DNA of 64,000 nucleotides from Pseudomonas bijieensis. GTDB taxonomy: Bacteria; Pseudomonadota; Gammaproteobacteria; Pseudomonadales; Pseudomonadaceae. Within the stretch, counting starts at the first letter, position 1, and every line of letters starts with the position of its first letter. Location of the stretch: assembly GCF_013347965.1 (NCBI RefSeq), contig NZ_CP048810.1:6666361-6730360 (forward strand), in the 5' to 3' direction. Both the position numbers and the translations under genes were made by a program. This document shows, piece by piece, positions 33,955-42,552 of the stretch. The notes below the pieces were generated by a model. That model was not told where the DNA came from. It searched no databases and saw only the letters and a list, made by a program, of their open reading frames with translations.

Positions 33955-34680
33955 ATGAACCTGATTGCATCGCCTTTTGAATCCATCGAACACGCCGTCA
34001 TCTGGCCGTTGATCCTTTTTTCCGTCACGACCTGGGGCCTTGCCTTGCTCAAGGGCGTGCAATTCACTCGTCTCAAGACCCAGGACCGCAAATTCCATAA
34101 GCGCTTCTGGACCGCCTCCAGTCTCGATTCCGCCGCCGAACTGGCCCAAAGCCAACCGGGTGCGGCAGCCCGAGTGGCACTGGCCGGCTATGCTGCGATC
34201 CAGGTGCCGGAAGGCCTGCAAGCCACCGACCTGAGCCAGTCGATCAATCACCAGGACCGGCTCGAGCGCGCCTTGCGCCAGCAGATCGTGCGGGAACGCC
34301 GGTCATTGGAAAGCGGCCTGGCAATCCTGGCGAGCATTGGCAGCACGTCGCCCTTTATCGGCTTGTTCGGCACCGTCTGGGGCATCATGTCGGCCCTCAA
34401 GGGTATCAGTGCGGCGGGCTCGGCCAGCCTGGAAACCGTCGCCGGCCCGATCGGTGCCGCGCTGGTCGCCACCGGCGTCGGTATCGCCGTCGCGGTGCCG
34501 GCGGTGCTGGTCTACAACTACTTCCTGCGTCGCCTGAAGCTGACCGCCGCCGACCTCGACGACTTTGCCCATGACTTCTACAGCCTGGCCCAGAAGAATG
34601 CGTTCCGCGTGTTGCTGCACCCGGTATTGAACAAGCCTGGTGCGACCGTCGCCGGACAGAAAGTGAAGGAGGCGTCCTGA
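33955..34680 (+). CDS. exbB: ExbB/TolQ-family proton channel
   Basis: This 241-residue inner-membrane protein is of the MotA/TolQ/ExbB family. GGAGAG precedes the ATG at 33955. It has a first helix near residues 15-33, and the conserved pair of helices at about 115-215 with LASIGSTSPFIGLFGTVWGIMSALKGIS and GPIGAALVATGVGIAVAVPAVLVYNYF. Together with ExbD it makes the stator that energises TonB. It starts about 100 bp after tonB and 1 bp before exbD. Confidence 0.93.
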   Translation: MNLIASPFESIEHAVIWPLILFSVTTWGLALLKGVQFTRLKTQDRKFHKRFWTASSLDSAAELAQSQPGAAARVALAGYAAIQVPEGLQATDLSQSINHQDRLERALRQQIVRERRSLESGLAILASIGSTSPFIGLFGTVWGIMSALKGISAAGSASLETVAGPIGAALVATGVGIAVAVPAVLVYNYFLRRLKLTAADLDDFAHDFYSLAQKNAFRVLLHPVLNKPGATVAGQKVKEAS

Positions 34681-34681
34681 C

Positions 34682-35083
34682 ATGGCCTTCTCCACACAAG
34701 ACAGCGACGAAGTGCTCAGTGAGATCAACGTCACGCCACTGGTGGATGTCATGTTGGTGCTGCTCGTGGTGTTCATCGTCACCGCGCCGCTGCTGACCAA
34801 CGCCATTCCCATCAACCTGCCAAAGACCGAGTCAGTGGCGCCAGTGGAACAGAAAGACCCGCTGGTGGTGAGCATCGACGACAAGGGCAAGGTGTTCATC
34901 AACAAGGATGAGATCCAGGCGGATCTGCTGGAGTCGAACCTGCAAGCCGCCAAGGCGAAGAACCCTGATGTACGGGTGCAACTGCAGGCGGACAACGGCG
35001 TGAATTATGGCGAGGTGGCCCGGGCCATGGCGTCCATCGAGCGGGCGGGGATCAGCAAGCTGTCGGTGATTACCGCGAAGTAG
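34682..35083 (+). CDS. exbD: ExbD/TolR-family protein
   Basis: This 133-residue protein has a short cytoplasmic N-terminus with EINVTPLVDVMLVLLVVFIVTAP, the conserved asparagine-threonine-proline and aspartate (D near residue 20) of the single membrane helix that carries protons. A periplasmic domain with VSIDDKGKVFINKDEI follows. It completes the tonB-exbB-exbD set and closes the ssu operon. Confidence 0.93.
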   Translation: MAFSTQDSDEVLSEINVTPLVDVMLVLLVVFIVTAPLLTNAIPINLPKTESVAPVEQKDPLVVSIDDKGKVFINKDEIQADLLESNLQAAKAKNPDVRVQLQADNGVNYGEVARAMASIERAGISKLSVITAK

Positions 35084-35197
35084 AGGTGTGGTGCGAACCA
35101 TTTCCGGGGCTGCGTTTTGTAGCGATCACTACACCAGCATCAAGGCAGCCATCAGGATGCCGATTCCTGTCCAGGCAGGCGAGGGCATGCGGTCCTC

Positions 35198-35219
35198 TCA
35201 CCTAGTATTGGCTAGGTGA
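35198..35219. other. Hairpin TCACCTAG-TATTGG-CTAGGTGA
   Basis: An exact 8-bp inverted repeat with a 6-base loop lies in the 282-bp gap after exbD. The flanks lack a T-run, so it may be an operator or a weak transcription stop. The rest of the gap has no clear gene; a short minus-strand frame at 35129-35197 reads like the last helix of a transporter. Confidence 0.4.
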
Positions 35220-35365
35220 TGTGGAGGGAGTCCAACGTTCTTCGACATCATCTCGACGTGGAGAACGGAAAAATATGCGCCCCAATCACCTCCATCTGGC
35301 CTGGTGACCGGGGCAAGTCGCGACTGTGAGCTCCGTAGGTGCTCGGAGCTGCTCGGCGGCTCGAA

Positions 35366-36385
35366 TCATCCAGGCGTCGGCGTAAGCGTCAAAAGCGTAC
35401 CTCCTTGCCGAGCTGAAGCGTAGGCCGCGTCCATGACCTGCATGATGGCCTCGGCGTCGCGTAACGATGCAATGGGCTTGGCCCCGTTACGGCACTCAGC
35501 AAGCACTTGCTTGACGAACAGTGGGTAATAGACGTCTGTGTCCAGTTGCAGTCGGCGGCTTCGAGTACCGGCGGCAAGGTTCTGTCGATCCCTTATTTCG
35601 ATTCGGTCAGGACCGGATTTGGCGTACATGTGATCGGATGAAAGGGTGAAGGAGAACTCTCGTTGTTCATCAAAGGTACTGGGGAAACTGTATCCCGTTT
35701 CCACAACACCGATCACGCCATCCTCAGTCTGCAGGGTCAATAACGAATAGTCTTCGACGTTACCCCGATGCGTGAGTGAATTCATGACGGCTGAGACTCG
35801 CGAGACTTCCTTGCCGGTCAGCAGTCTGAAGAGATCTATGAAATGCGTCGCCACGTTGATCGTCGATCCGCCTCCTGAAAAAGCAGGATCGATGACCCAG
35901 CCTGAGCCTGCCGTTTCATAACGAGAGGGCGGACCTACGATGAAACGGAAAGACATGTAGTTGAAGTCCGTGGCCAAGTGTCCCTCGGCATCTTGCAGGG
36001 CACTGAGCAGTTCACTCATGCGGAAGATCAGCGGTACAGCACAGTAGAGATTGGCTTGCTCGGCCAGCTCACGTAGCCGTGTGACTTGTGCCATGTTGAT
36101 GCCGCAGGGCTTTTCCAGGGCAAAGGGGATGTTTCGTGCGATCACGGCCTCTGCCAGTGACGGCATTTGCGAGTGCCTGCCGAACACGAAAGCAAAATCG
36201 ACCTCCTCGCGCTCAAGCAATTCGTAGGATGAGCTATACAAAGCGCATTTGAATCGCTCGGCAATCGCCTCACCCTTCACGTGCTCCGAATCCGACACGG
36301 CCACCACTTGGACCCCATGGGTCTCAAGCGCATTCAGATACAGCGGGACGTGCCAATGGCTGACTTCCAGTAACGCAACTTTCAT
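35366..36385 (-). CDS. Gfo/Idh/MocA-family oxidoreductase
   Basis: This 339-residue NAD(P)-dependent oxidoreductase has catalytic-lysine motif LEKPCGIN near residues 92-99 and the histidine/aspartate pair ATHFIDLFRLL near 190. The N-terminal nucleotide fold is degenerate: instead of GxGxxG it reads ALLEVSHWHVPLYLNAL, so cofactor binding may differ. It is the last gene of a minus-strand set with an AroE-like dehydrogenase 6 bp upstream and an MFS importer. It may act on a cyclic polyol or sugar acid. Substrate unknown. Confidence 0.82.
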   Translation of the reverse strand: MKVALLEVSHWHVPLYLNALETHGVQVVAVSDSEHVKGEAIAERFKCALYSSSYELLEREEVDFAFVFGRHSQMPSLAEAVIARNIPFALEKPCGINMAQVTRLRELAEQANLYCAVPLIFRMSELLSALQDAEGHLATDFNYMSFRFIVGPPSRYETAGSGWVIDPAFSGGGSTINVATHFIDLFRLLTGKEVSRVSAVMNSLTHRGNVEDYSLLTLQTEDGVIGVVETGYSFPSTFDEQREFSFTLSSDHMYAKSGPDRIEIRDRQNLAAGTRSRRLQLDTDVYYPLFVKQVLAECRNGAKPIASLRDAEAIMQVMDAAYASARQGGTLLTLTPTPG

Positions 36386-36391
36386 ATGTAC

Positions 36392-37222
36392 TTACTCCTG
36401 GCGCGGTGCTGTTACGTTATCGGGGTGGTAATCGAACCCAAGGAAGCGCAGTGCAAGCAACGCCTGACCTTTGTGCATGGGGCCACCGTCCTGGGTAGGA
36501 CAACCTCGTTTACGCGCAGCAGTGCAAAGCGGTGTCGAGTCCGGCGAGTTGATGATATCGACGACGAGGGTGCCGGGCTCGAGCCGGTCGGGGTCCACAG
36601 GCATAGGATCATTCTTGCTCATGCCAAGCGGCGTGGCATTGATCACGATTTCATGGCCCTGTGGGTCGGGAGGGCCGGAATGCGTGATGCAACCTGTTTC
36701 GGCAGCAACGGCTTTCGCCAGCTCCTCGGCTCGCTGTTCGTCGACATCGGAAATAGTCAGCGATCGAGCGCCCGCCGACGCGACGGCAAATGCGATCGCT
36801 CTGCCTGCGCCTCCAGCGCCGACCAAAAGAACGTTTTTGTCCGCGGGATAGTAGCCTTCCCATTGCATGCCAAGGACACAGCCGAGGCCATCGAATACGG
36901 CGCCGACCCAGCGTCCGTCGGTCTCGCAACGAATGACATTGATTGCACCGACTTGCCGCGCAGTCGGATGAAGTTCGTCGACAACCGCCAGCATCCTTTG
37001 TTTGTGAGGCATGGTGATCAGGATGCCGGCGAGATTGTTCAGCGCTCTGGCACCCGCCACGAACGAGGACAGGTCATCGGCCTTGACCTCCAAAGGAATA
37101 CAAACCGCGTCTGCCTGCTGTTCTATAAAGAGTCGATTGAATAATTGTGGAGACTTGGCGGCCGCCAGCGGATGGCCGACCAATCCATAAAGCCGAGTTG
37201 TTCCTGTGATATGTGAGGCCAT
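36392..37222 (-). CDS. Shikimate/quinate dehydrogenase-like protein (AroE family)
   Basis: This 276-residue protein has the AroE substrate domain (GHPLAAAKSPQLFNRLF with the substrate serine, and ITMPHK with the catalytic lysine at 74) and the nucleotide motif VLLVGAGGAGRAIAF near 140. AroE normally has NVTxPHK, so ITMPHK is a variant. A catabolic role (quinate/shikimate or a related hydroxy acid) fits better than biosynthesis because it lies with an MFS acid importer of the ShiA/ProP kind and oxidoreductases. The ATG at 37222 fits family length. Upstream ATGs would add an unrelated tail. Confidence 0.8.
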   Translation of the reverse strand: MASHITGTTRLYGLVGHPLAAAKSPQLFNRLFIEQQADAVCIPLEVKADDLSSFVAGARALNNLAGILITMPHKQRMLAVVDELHPTARQVGAINVIRCETDGRWVGAVFDGLGCVLGMQWEGYYPADKNVLLVGAGGAGRAIAFAVASAGARSLTISDVDEQRAEELAKAVAAETGCITHSGPPDPQGHEIVINATPLGMSKNDPMPVDPDRLEPGTLVVDIINSPDSTPLCTAARKRGCPTQDGGPMHKGQALLALRFLGFDYHPDNVTAPRQE

Positions 37223-37394
37223 GGTTGCCTGATATTCGATGTTGACGGGAAGAGGCGCCCTGATTGCCTTTGGGGGCATGAACAGCGTGGATGGCTCTGC
37301 ATAGGCAAATGCCAACCGCATGATGCTGCTCTGCCCGTCGGGCCTGTGTGGGGCGCGAAAACCTGAGGGTCGCACCAGTGTAATTCGAAGGTGG

Positions 37395-38828
37395 TTACGA
37401 GCGCAGTTGGCTAGCCAGGTCGTTTGGGACGGCTGTCCGGGCTGTGCCCTGCATCGCTTCGGCTCGTAGACGATCGTATTCTTCTTTGGCGATAGGCACC
37501 GCGTTGCGCTTGCCGAGATCTTCAAGGCGAATCCGGTACGTTTCACGCGTAGTGAACGCCGCGATCGCAGCGACCACACAGATACCTAATGTAAGGGAAC
37601 CGATTTTCAGAGGGATATTCTCGGAGCCGGGCGGCGCGACAGTGACGAAGATTGCCGGGAGAAACGCAGTCATCGCGGTTCCGATATTCTGTCCGATGGC
37701 CATGCCGGTCACACGCACCCGCGTGCGGAACAGTTCGGGAAAGAGGCTTGGGAAGACGCCGTTGAAACCCTGGTAGGCGACGCCCCACATGAGTACAGAG
37801 AGAATCAGCGAAAGCCACAGGTTGTGGATGCTGATCGCGTACAGGTACGCGTACGAAAGCAGTCCCGCGCAGAGCACGCCAACAATGACTGGGGGCCTGC
37901 GGCCGATCTTGTCTGAGAGGTTGCCGACGAAGGGGATCAGGATCACCGCGCACATGTTACCCAGCAGAGGAATCCACAAATAGATGCCTGCAGGGAAGCC
38001 GATTCCATAGGCAGGTTGAACTGCGTAAGTGGCGCCGAATACCGAAGCGACAATGGCGATCACTGCGGCAAGTGCCATGCAGATCACACGCAAGAGGTCA
38101 CCCCAGCTCTGCCGGATGACTTCGACGACTGGCAGGACCGTCTCTACGTCTTGCTTTTTCTGTTCGGAAAATGCCGGTGTCTCATCGACCTGGCGACGAA
38201 TGATATAGCCCATGATGACGACAACGACGCTAAGCAGGAACGGAATCCGCCAGCCCCAGGAAGCGAACTGATCCGCAGGCATGAAGTGAGCCAGAGGCAG
38301 GAAAACGGCTGCCGCGAGGAGCTGTCCGGCCTGGACCCCTTGGAGAGTAAAACTCGCGAAGTAACCACGGCGACCGGACGGAGCGTGTTCGAGAATCATG
38401 GAACTGGCGCAGGAGATCTCCCCGGCCACCGCAAAACCCTGAATCAGACGCATCGTCACCAGCAGCAGCGGCGCCCAGATCCCGATCTGCTGGTACGTTG
38501 GCAGAAGTCCGATGCACATCGTCGAGAAGCCCATCAGGAACATGCAGTAGACCAGAACCGTTTTACGGCCATGACGATCGCCTAAATGCCCCAGGACGAC
38601 GGCGCCTATCGGCCGGGCGATGTAACCCACACCAAAGCTGGCCAGGGAGGCGATGATGCCGACCGCTGGGTTATCAGATGGGAAAAAGAGCTGTGGGAAC
38701 AGCAACGCCGCTGCGGTCGCATAGATAAAGAAGTCGTAATACTCCAATGCCGAGCCGATCCAACCGCTGGCGGCGGCTTTCTTTGACTGGCCTTTGGAAT
38801 GAGCGTCGATCGGTATGCTCTGATTCAT
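37395..38828 (-). CDS. MFS transporter (ShiA/metabolite:H+ symporter type)
   Basis: This 477-residue transporter has twelve predicted helices. It shows the metabolite/H+ symporter pattern: GSALEYYDFFIYATAAALLF near the start, GHLGDRHGRKTVLV in loop 2-3, and GNLSDKIGRRPPVIVG in loop 8-9. Relatives carry shikimate, alpha-ketoglutarate, citrate or aromatic acids. GGAG lies 8 bases before the ATG at 38828. It is the first gene of the minus-strand set, and a palindrome like that before the IclR gene lies about 30-45 bp upstream. It probably imports the cluster's growth substrate. Confidence 0.9.
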   Translation of the reverse strand: MNQSIPIDAHSKGQSKKAAASGWIGSALEYYDFFIYATAAALLFPQLFFPSDNPAVGIIASLASFGVGYIARPIGAVVLGHLGDRHGRKTVLVYCMFLMGFSTMCIGLLPTYQQIGIWAPLLLVTMRLIQGFAVAGEISCASSMILEHAPSGRRGYFASFTLQGVQAGQLLAAAVFLPLAHFMPADQFASWGWRIPFLLSVVVVIMGYIIRRQVDETPAFSEQKKQDVETVLPVVEVIRQSWGDLLRVICMALAAVIAIVASVFGATYAVQPAYGIGFPAGIYLWIPLLGNMCAVILIPFVGNLSDKIGRRPPVIVGVLCAGLLSYAYLYAISIHNLWLSLILSVLMWGVAYQGFNGVFPSLFPELFRTRVRVTGMAIGQNIGTAMTAFLPAIFVTVAPPGSENIPLKIGSLTLGICVVAAIAAFTTRETYRIRLEDLGKRNAVPIAKEEYDRLRAEAMQGTARTAVPNDLASQLRS

Positions 38829-38858
38829 GACGTGTCTCCGGTTTTCCAATTGTTTTTA

Positions 38859-38874
38859 TTGTAACAACGTTCCA
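38859..38874. promoter_or_regulatory. IclR-type operator before the MFS operon
   Basis: On the minus strand this reads TGGAACGTTGTTACAA. It agrees at 12 of 15 positions with the perfect palindrome TGGAACGTCGTTCCA at 45047-45061 in front of the IclR gene. Position is about 30-45 bp before the MFS start. Confidence 0.55.
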
Positions 38875-39176
38875 TTAGTAATTCTGTTACTGGAAACGCC
38901 GCATTGTCAAGGAAGTCTTTCCTTGGTGATCAAGGCGTGACGCTGGTATTCGTGAGGTGCTGAATGCATACGCCAGGCACCGTCGCCGAGCCGAGCGCGC
39001 ACGCTAAAGCCCGCTCATGCAATTGAGCGAATAGGGTGTAAGCGGATGAACAGGCTCCCTAGCGCCAGCTGCCAGCACTGTTGCTTCCTACCGAGGGCAA
39101 TGACTCCAACGACAGGTTTTAACGTTGTGATGCGTGGCTCTCTGCAAAATTGGACGTGTCAGCGGTGCAGGATGAC

Positions 39177-39207
39177 CCCAAGGCGCACGAGCCCCGTGCG
39201 CCTTGGG
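39177..39207. terminator. Strong hairpin, probable terminator of the dehydratase/ALDH operon
   Basis: CCCAAGGCGCACG pairs exactly with CGTGCGCCTTGGG over 13 bp with loop AGCCC. It lies about 35 bp beyond the aldehyde dehydrogenase stop. No T-run follows on the minus strand, so it may be factor-assisted. Confidence 0.55.
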
Positions 39208-39240
39208 AGAACACCTGCGCCGCCTTGCACGTTTGCCAAC

Positions 39241-40821
39241 CTACAAGCTATCTCGCGAGGGATAACCGTCGACAAGCCTCGAAATGTTCAACGGATTCGC
39301 GTTCTTGAGCGCATCGGGAAGCAATGCATCCGGGTAGTTTTGGAAGCAGACGGGTCTCAGAAAGCGGTCGATGGACAAGGTGCCAACCGAGGTGCCACGA
39401 CTATCGGAAGTCGCAGGGTAAGGGCCGCCGTGCACCATTGAATCGCAGACCTCGACACCCGTTGGGTAGCCGTTGATGAGGATGCGGCCAACCTTCATCT
39501 CCAACAGAGCAGTCAACTCTGCGAATTGCGTCAGGTCTTCTGGCTCGCCAATCAGGGTCGCGGTCAATTGTCCGTGAAGGGCATTGATGGCAGCGTTGAG
39601 TTGCGCCTGGTCAGTGACCTCGATGAAGATGGACGTGGGGCCGAAGACTTCTTCTTGAAGAACCTTGTCGCCGTTAAGCAGTAACTCTACGTCGGCCTTG
39701 AACAACTGTGGCTGGGCCTGGTGACCCTGTTGATTGCTGCCGGCCAGGTGCACGATGCCGGGGTGCGCGTGCAGGTTCTGCAAGCCAGCCGCATAGCTAC
39801 GCAGCGTGCCTGCGTTGAGCATTGTCTGTGCCGGTTGGTCGCTTATCAACGCTGCCACTCTATTCTGAAAAGCACTGAAAGCATCCGAGCGAATGCCAAC
39901 CACCAGCCCGGGATTGGTGCAAAACTGCCCACAACCTTGAACCACCGAGGCGACAAGATCGTGAGCGATACTGTCGGCTCGACGCGAGAGGGCCTGAGGC
40001 AGGATCACGACCGGGTTGATGCTCGACATCTCGGCGAAGACGGGAATGGGCTCGGGGCGAGCGGCGGCCATGTCGCACAATGCTCGGCCGCCCTTGAGCG
40101 AACCGGTGAAACCAACGCCCTTGATGAGCGGATGTTTGACCAAGGCTTCGCCTACGCCACTGCCGTAAATCATGTTGAAGACACCGGCGGGCATGCCGCT
40201 GCGCTCGGCCGCCCGGATAATCGCGTTGGCGACCTGTTCTGCAGTCACCATGTGGCCGCTGTGGGCTTTGAATACCACCGGACAACCCGCCGCGAGCGCC
40301 GAGGCGGTATCACCGCCGGCCGTGGAGAAGGCCAACGGAAAATTACTGGCGCCAAACACCGCAACCGGACCGATGGCGGTGCGGTACTGGCGAAGGTCAG
40401 GGCGCGGTAACGGCTTGCGAAGTGGTAACGCCTGGTCGATGCGAGCGCCATAGAAGTCACCACGGCGCAGTACGTTTGCAAACAGGCGCATCTGACCGCT
40501 GGTACGCGCGCGTTCGCCCTGGATGCGAGCTACAGGCAATGCTGTTTCACGGCAAACCAGGGCAATAAACTCATCGTCCAAAGCCTCCAGCTCTTGGGCA
40601 ATGGCATCGAGAAATTCAGCCCGTTTGCTCGCGCTCAGGCAGCGGTAGCTGGAAAAGGCGTTGTTGGCTGCATGAGCCGCGTCCTCGACTTCTTGCAAGG
40701 TCGCCTGGTGGAAGGCATAGGGCAAGGTCTCCCCCGTGCTGGCATCGACACTCTTGACGATGATACTGCCGGCGGCGCTGCGCTGACCGCCGATAAAATT
40801 CTGGCCGGTGATGAGGGGCAT
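39241..40821 (-). CDS. 2,5-dioxovalerate (2-oxoglutarate semialdehyde) dehydrogenase
   Basis: This 526-residue NAD(P) aldehyde dehydrogenase is of the alpha-ketoglutaric semialdehyde group. It has FGASNFPLAFSTAGGDTASALAAGCPVV near 156-183, FTGSLKGGRAL near 238, the general-base glutamate E264 in VFAEMSSINP and the nucleophile C301 in GQFCTNPG. It oxidises 2,5-dioxopentanoate to 2-oxoglutarate, the last step of non-phosphorylative aldarate and pentonate routes. It follows the GarD/UxaA-type dehydratase by 60 bp, supporting this pathway. Identification to subgroup is strong. Confidence 0.9.
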   Translation of the reverse strand: MPLITGQNFIGGQRSAAGSIIVKSVDASTGETLPYAFHQATLQEVEDAAHAANNAFSSYRCLSASKRAEFLDAIAQELEALDDEFIALVCRETALPVARIQGERARTSGQMRLFANVLRRGDFYGARIDQALPLRKPLPRPDLRQYRTAIGPVAVFGASNFPLAFSTAGGDTASALAAGCPVVFKAHSGHMVTAEQVANAIIRAAERSGMPAGVFNMIYGSGVGEALVKHPLIKGVGFTGSLKGGRALCDMAAARPEPIPVFAEMSSINPVVILPQALSRRADSIAHDLVASVVQGCGQFCTNPGLVVGIRSDAFSAFQNRVAALISDQPAQTMLNAGTLRSYAAGLQNLHAHPGIVHLAGSNQQGHQAQPQLFKADVELLLNGDKVLQEEVFGPTSIFIEVTDQAQLNAAINALHGQLTATLIGEPEDLTQFAELTALLEMKVGRILINGYPTGVEVCDSMVHGGPYPATSDSRGTSVGTLSIDRFLRPVCFQNYPDALLPDALKNANPLNISRLVDGYPSRDSL

Positions 40822-40881
40822 CGTTGTCTCCAGGTTGAATGTGCAAGAGATAGCTGGGCAAGGCATTCCCAGGACTGAAAA

Positions 40882-42429
40882 TCAGGTGACGGCGCCGATC
40901 TGCCAAGGCACGAACTCATTTTGTCCGTATCCGTGCTGTTCGCTCATGCTGCGCTCGCCCGAGGCAATGCGCAGCATGGTTTCAAAGATCGCGGCACCGC
41001 ACTCTTCGATGGTCAGAGTGTCTTCGGCTATTTCGCCGCAGTTGATGTCCATGTCTTCTCGCTGACGAGCCCACAAGGCGCTATTAGTCGCCAGCTTGAT
41101 TGATGGGGCAGGGGCGCAGCCATAGGCCGATCCGCGACCGGTGGTAAACGCAATCAGGTTGGCGCCACCGGCGACCTGACCGGTTGCCGAGACCGGGTCA
41201 TAGCCAGGGGTGTCCATGAAAACCAGCCCGTTGGCAGTGACGGCCTGGGCATATTCGTAGACATCCATCAGATTGCTCGAGCCGGCCTTCGCCACAGCGC
41301 CCAGGGACTTTTCCAGAATGGTGGTCAAGCCACCGGCCTTGTTGCCGGCAGAGGGGTTATTGTTCAACTCGGCCCCCATGCGCTCGCAGTAGCGTTCCCA
41401 CCAGTGAATTCGAGCGATGAGTTTTTCGCCGACTTCACGGCTGACAGCCCGCCGCGTCAGCAAGTGTTCGGCCCCGTAGATTTCTGGGGTTTCGGAAAGA
41501 ATCGCGGTACCGCCGCAGGCGACCAGGCGATCCACCGCATTGCCCAGTGCGGGGTTGGCGGTAATACCGGAATAGCCATCCGAGCCACCGCACTGAAGCC
41601 CGACGGTCAGATGGCGAGCGCTGACCGGTTCACGCTGGATCTGATTGGCCTCGCCAAGCAATTGCTTCACGTGGTCAATGCCACTGGCGATGGCCTTGGA
41701 CGTACCGCCACTGTCCTGGATGTTGAACGTACGCAGGGTATTACTACGGGTCAGTCCTTGCGTCGTGAGTAATGAGTCGATTTGGTTCGTCTCGCAGCCC
41801 AACCCGATGACCAGCACGGCCGCAAAGTTGGCGTGGGTCGCATACCCGGCCAATGTCCGGCGCAACATGCTCAAACCGTCGCCCGCGGGATCAACGGCGC
41901 AGCCGGCGGAATGCGTGAGAGCAACAACACCGTCGACGTTTGGATACGCTTGCAGTGCAGCCGGATTGATGTCCCGACGAAAATGGTCTGCGATGGCCCG
42001 GGCGACTGTGGCAGAGCAATTCACTGACGTGAGAATGCCGATGTAGTTGCGTGTCGCGACGCGTCCATCCGGGCGCACGATACCCATGAACGACGGGGCT
42101 TCACTCGGTTTGGCGTTGGGTTTCGCATCGACGCTGAAGGCATAGTCTCGAGTGAATTCCCCCATGGCCAGATTGTGCACATGGATATGCTCGCCTGCTT
42201 CTATGTCGACAACCGCAAAACCAATGATTTGCCCATAGCGCCTCACCGGTTGACCGGCTTCGATACGCCGGGAGGCTACTTTATGACCCGGTACAATCGC
42301 TTGCCGGACAGTCACGCCTTCTTGCTCAAGAAATTCGCCAGCAAGCAGCGGTCGGCGTGCGATAAGCACATCGTCCAGCGGGTTCAAGCGCAGCACAGCT
42401 GCTGCGCCGGTTTTCATGATCAGTTCCAT
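40882..42429 (-). CDS. UxaA/GarD-family sugar-acid dehydratase
   Basis: This 515-residue dehydratase is of the altronate/galactarate (UxaA/GarD) family. An N-terminal SAF domain (about residues 5-90) is followed by the catalytic part with TSVNCSATVARAIADHF near 135, THSAGCAV near 175, VIGLGCETNQ and GLQCGGSDGYSGITANP near 275. The cysteines probably bind the iron centre. It removes water from a sugar acid to give a 2-keto-3-deoxy acid. With the neighbouring semialdehyde dehydrogenase and XylX-like FAH enzyme the product would flow to 2-oxoglutarate. Galactarate, glucarate or a pentonate are all possible. An ATG at 42417 is an alternative start. Confidence 0.87.
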   Translation of the reverse strand: MELIMKTGAAAVLRLNPLDDVLIARRPLLAGEFLEQEGVTVRQAIVPGHKVASRRIEAGQPVRRYGQIIGFAVVDIEAGEHIHVHNLAMGEFTRDYAFSVDAKPNAKPSEAPSFMGIVRPDGRVATRNYIGILTSVNCSATVARAIADHFRRDINPAALQAYPNVDGVVALTHSAGCAVDPAGDGLSMLRRTLAGYATHANFAAVLVIGLGCETNQIDSLLTTQGLTRSNTLRTFNIQDSGGTSKAIASGIDHVKQLLGEANQIQREPVSARHLTVGLQCGGSDGYSGITANPALGNAVDRLVACGGTAILSETPEIYGAEHLLTRRAVSREVGEKLIARIHWWERYCERMGAELNNNPSAGNKAGGLTTILEKSLGAVAKAGSSNLMDVYEYAQAVTANGLVFMDTPGYDPVSATGQVAGGANLIAFTTGRGSAYGCAPAPSIKLATNSALWARQREDMDINCGEIAEDTLTIEECGAAIFETMLRIASGERSMSEQHGYGQNEFVPWQIGAVT

Positions 42430-42552
42430 CGCATCCTCACGGGCTGCTGGGTAGTGCGCGGTCGCTGGTAGCGCCGCACTTTTGTGCCGGCACTATAGGA
42501 TTCATGGAAATGGCTGCCTAATGAGAGCTTTCGATTGCTCGATAACTTTGCC

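Larger units (their letters stand above)
38829..39240. other. Intergenic region: MFS-operon promoter and a strong hairpin
   Basis: These 412 bases hold the IclR-like site at 38859-38874 and the 13-bp hairpin at 39177-39207. No convincing gene was found. Confidence 0.7.

Noticed and set aside
39046..39441. 131-residue plus-strand open frame in the ALDH/MFS gap
   Set aside because: Its second half is opposite the aldehyde dehydrogenase and its first half contains the terminator-like hairpin; cysteine- and arginine-rich without family resemblance.
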